From Anaerotruncus sp. MC2020 (GTDB lineage: Bacteria > Bacillota > Clostridia > Oscillospirales > Ruminococcaceae), in assembly GCA_000701945.1 (NCBI GenBank), contig KL370840.1, positions 1,295,666 to 1,334,063 of the forward strand: 38,398 nucleotides of DNA, in the 5' to 3' direction. The position numbers and the translations under genes are program-made. The notes under the pieces are model-generated. The model worked only from the letters and a program-made list of their open reading frames with translations, did no database searches and was not told the DNA's origin. Below are positions 38,010-38,398 of this stretch, piece by piece. Position 1 is the stretch's first letter, and each line of letters opens with the position of its first letter.

Positions 38010-38235
38010 CGACGCGAAACCAAAAGTTTCGCTCAAGCCTTTACAAAGCCAGAGGCTCTGCCCTTGACCCGCCAGAGACTCTGTCTCTGGACTCTGCAAG
38101 GGCTCTGCCCTTGACCCGCTGGGACTCTGTCCCAGACCCTGCAAAGGGACGCAGTCCCTTTGAACCCGAATTTCGTTGCCGCTCGCAAGCTCGCTCACTC
38201 TGTACAGACGGCACAGTCTGCTTTCGGTGGGTAGA
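38010..38235. repeat. Dispersed hairpin-repeat cluster, no gene
   Basis: CGAAACCAAAAGTTTCGCTC (38015-38034) leads into a run of hairpin modules: CCAGAGACTCTGTCTCTGG, CAAGGGCTCTGCCCTTG, GGGACTCTGTCCC and AAAGGGACGCAGTCCCTTT. Spacers are GACCCGC or GACCCTG-like, then GTTGCCGCTCGCAAGCTCGC. Same family and order as at 25430-25690. Confidence 0.7.
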
Positions 38236-38297
38236 AAAATCAAAAACTATGCCGTTTTTATTTCAAAGTCAGCCGTCGAAGGACGGCGAAGAAGGGG

Positions 38298-38393
38298 CAA
38301 AAATCGACAATGAGGAGGAGAAAAAGGGAGAGGGAAAAGAGATTCAAAGGGGAAAACCGTAGGGAAAAGGAGGGGGAGAAATGTCGATTTTTG
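38298..38393. repeat. 12-bp inverted repeat around a purine tract
   Basis: CAAAAATCGACA (38298-38309) is the exact complement of TGTCGATTTTTG (38382-38393). The about 70 bases between are nearly all purine on this strand. A possible start codon (ATG 38381, after GGAGGGGGAG) lies in the right arm, but only six codons are visible before the window ends. Confidence 0.45.
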
Positions 38394-38398
38394 TTCCA

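Noticed and set aside
38381..38398. Partial CDS starting at ATG 38381
   Set aside because: Good upstream purines but only six codons visible, and the ATG lies in an inverted-repeat arm; not enough to call.

Overview
The window looks like chromosome from a Ruminococcus-type gut or rumen Firmicute (Oscillospiraceae). The supporting evidence is a glycoside hydrolase family 18 (GH18) protein with a C-terminal type I dockerin (a cellulosome signature), a SpoVAC sporulation protein behind a sigma-G/F-like promoter, Gram-positive Shine-Dalgarno sites, and many consensus sigma-A promoters with 17-bp spacers.

Layout. 1-2480: tail of a ParE/RelE-like toxin, a lipoprotein, and a convergent dockerin-bearing GH18 protein. 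2650-7669: one operon encoding two paralogous zinc-ribbon/TPR-like/TIR proteins and an SPFH (flotillin/YdjI-like) protein with zinc ribbons at both ends. This is the best candidate here for an uncharacterised, possibly defence- or stress-related system. 7698-8575: a monocistronic gene for a zinc-finger protein. 8600-14918: a mobilizable module with a long structured non-coding RNA, paired direct repeats, a RepA-like ATPase with iteron-like repeats, a candidate oriT, MobC, a relaxase with a MobB-like gene embedded in another frame, two small paralogous proteins and a large serine recombinase. 14919-15256: tRNA-Leu preceded, in its own direction, by two copies of a tRNA-Leu 5' half and a perfect promoter.

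16046-20483: tRNA-Gly(CCC) is the attachment site of a 4.4-kb integrative element bounded by a 24-bp direct repeat. It carries a tyrosine integrase, a ribbon-helix-helix protein, a predicted small RNA, an unknown coiled-coil protein and three HTH regulators arranged around a divergent switch.

20850-37920 is mostly core-like chromosome: a GGDEF protein, a MacB/FtsX-type ABC transporter, a GH3 enzyme with an internal fascin-like insert, a divergent glutamine-synthetase-like protein with an ANTAR regulator, a two-component system with a short two-helix sensor, a PIG-L deacetylase with a YfhO-like membrane protein, SpoVAC, and an Sfp-type phosphopantetheinyl transferase. The spaces between these operons are filled with families of dispersed hairpin repeats. 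These explain most of the spurious open frames there.

All family names are from motif recognition by eye. No database search was run.
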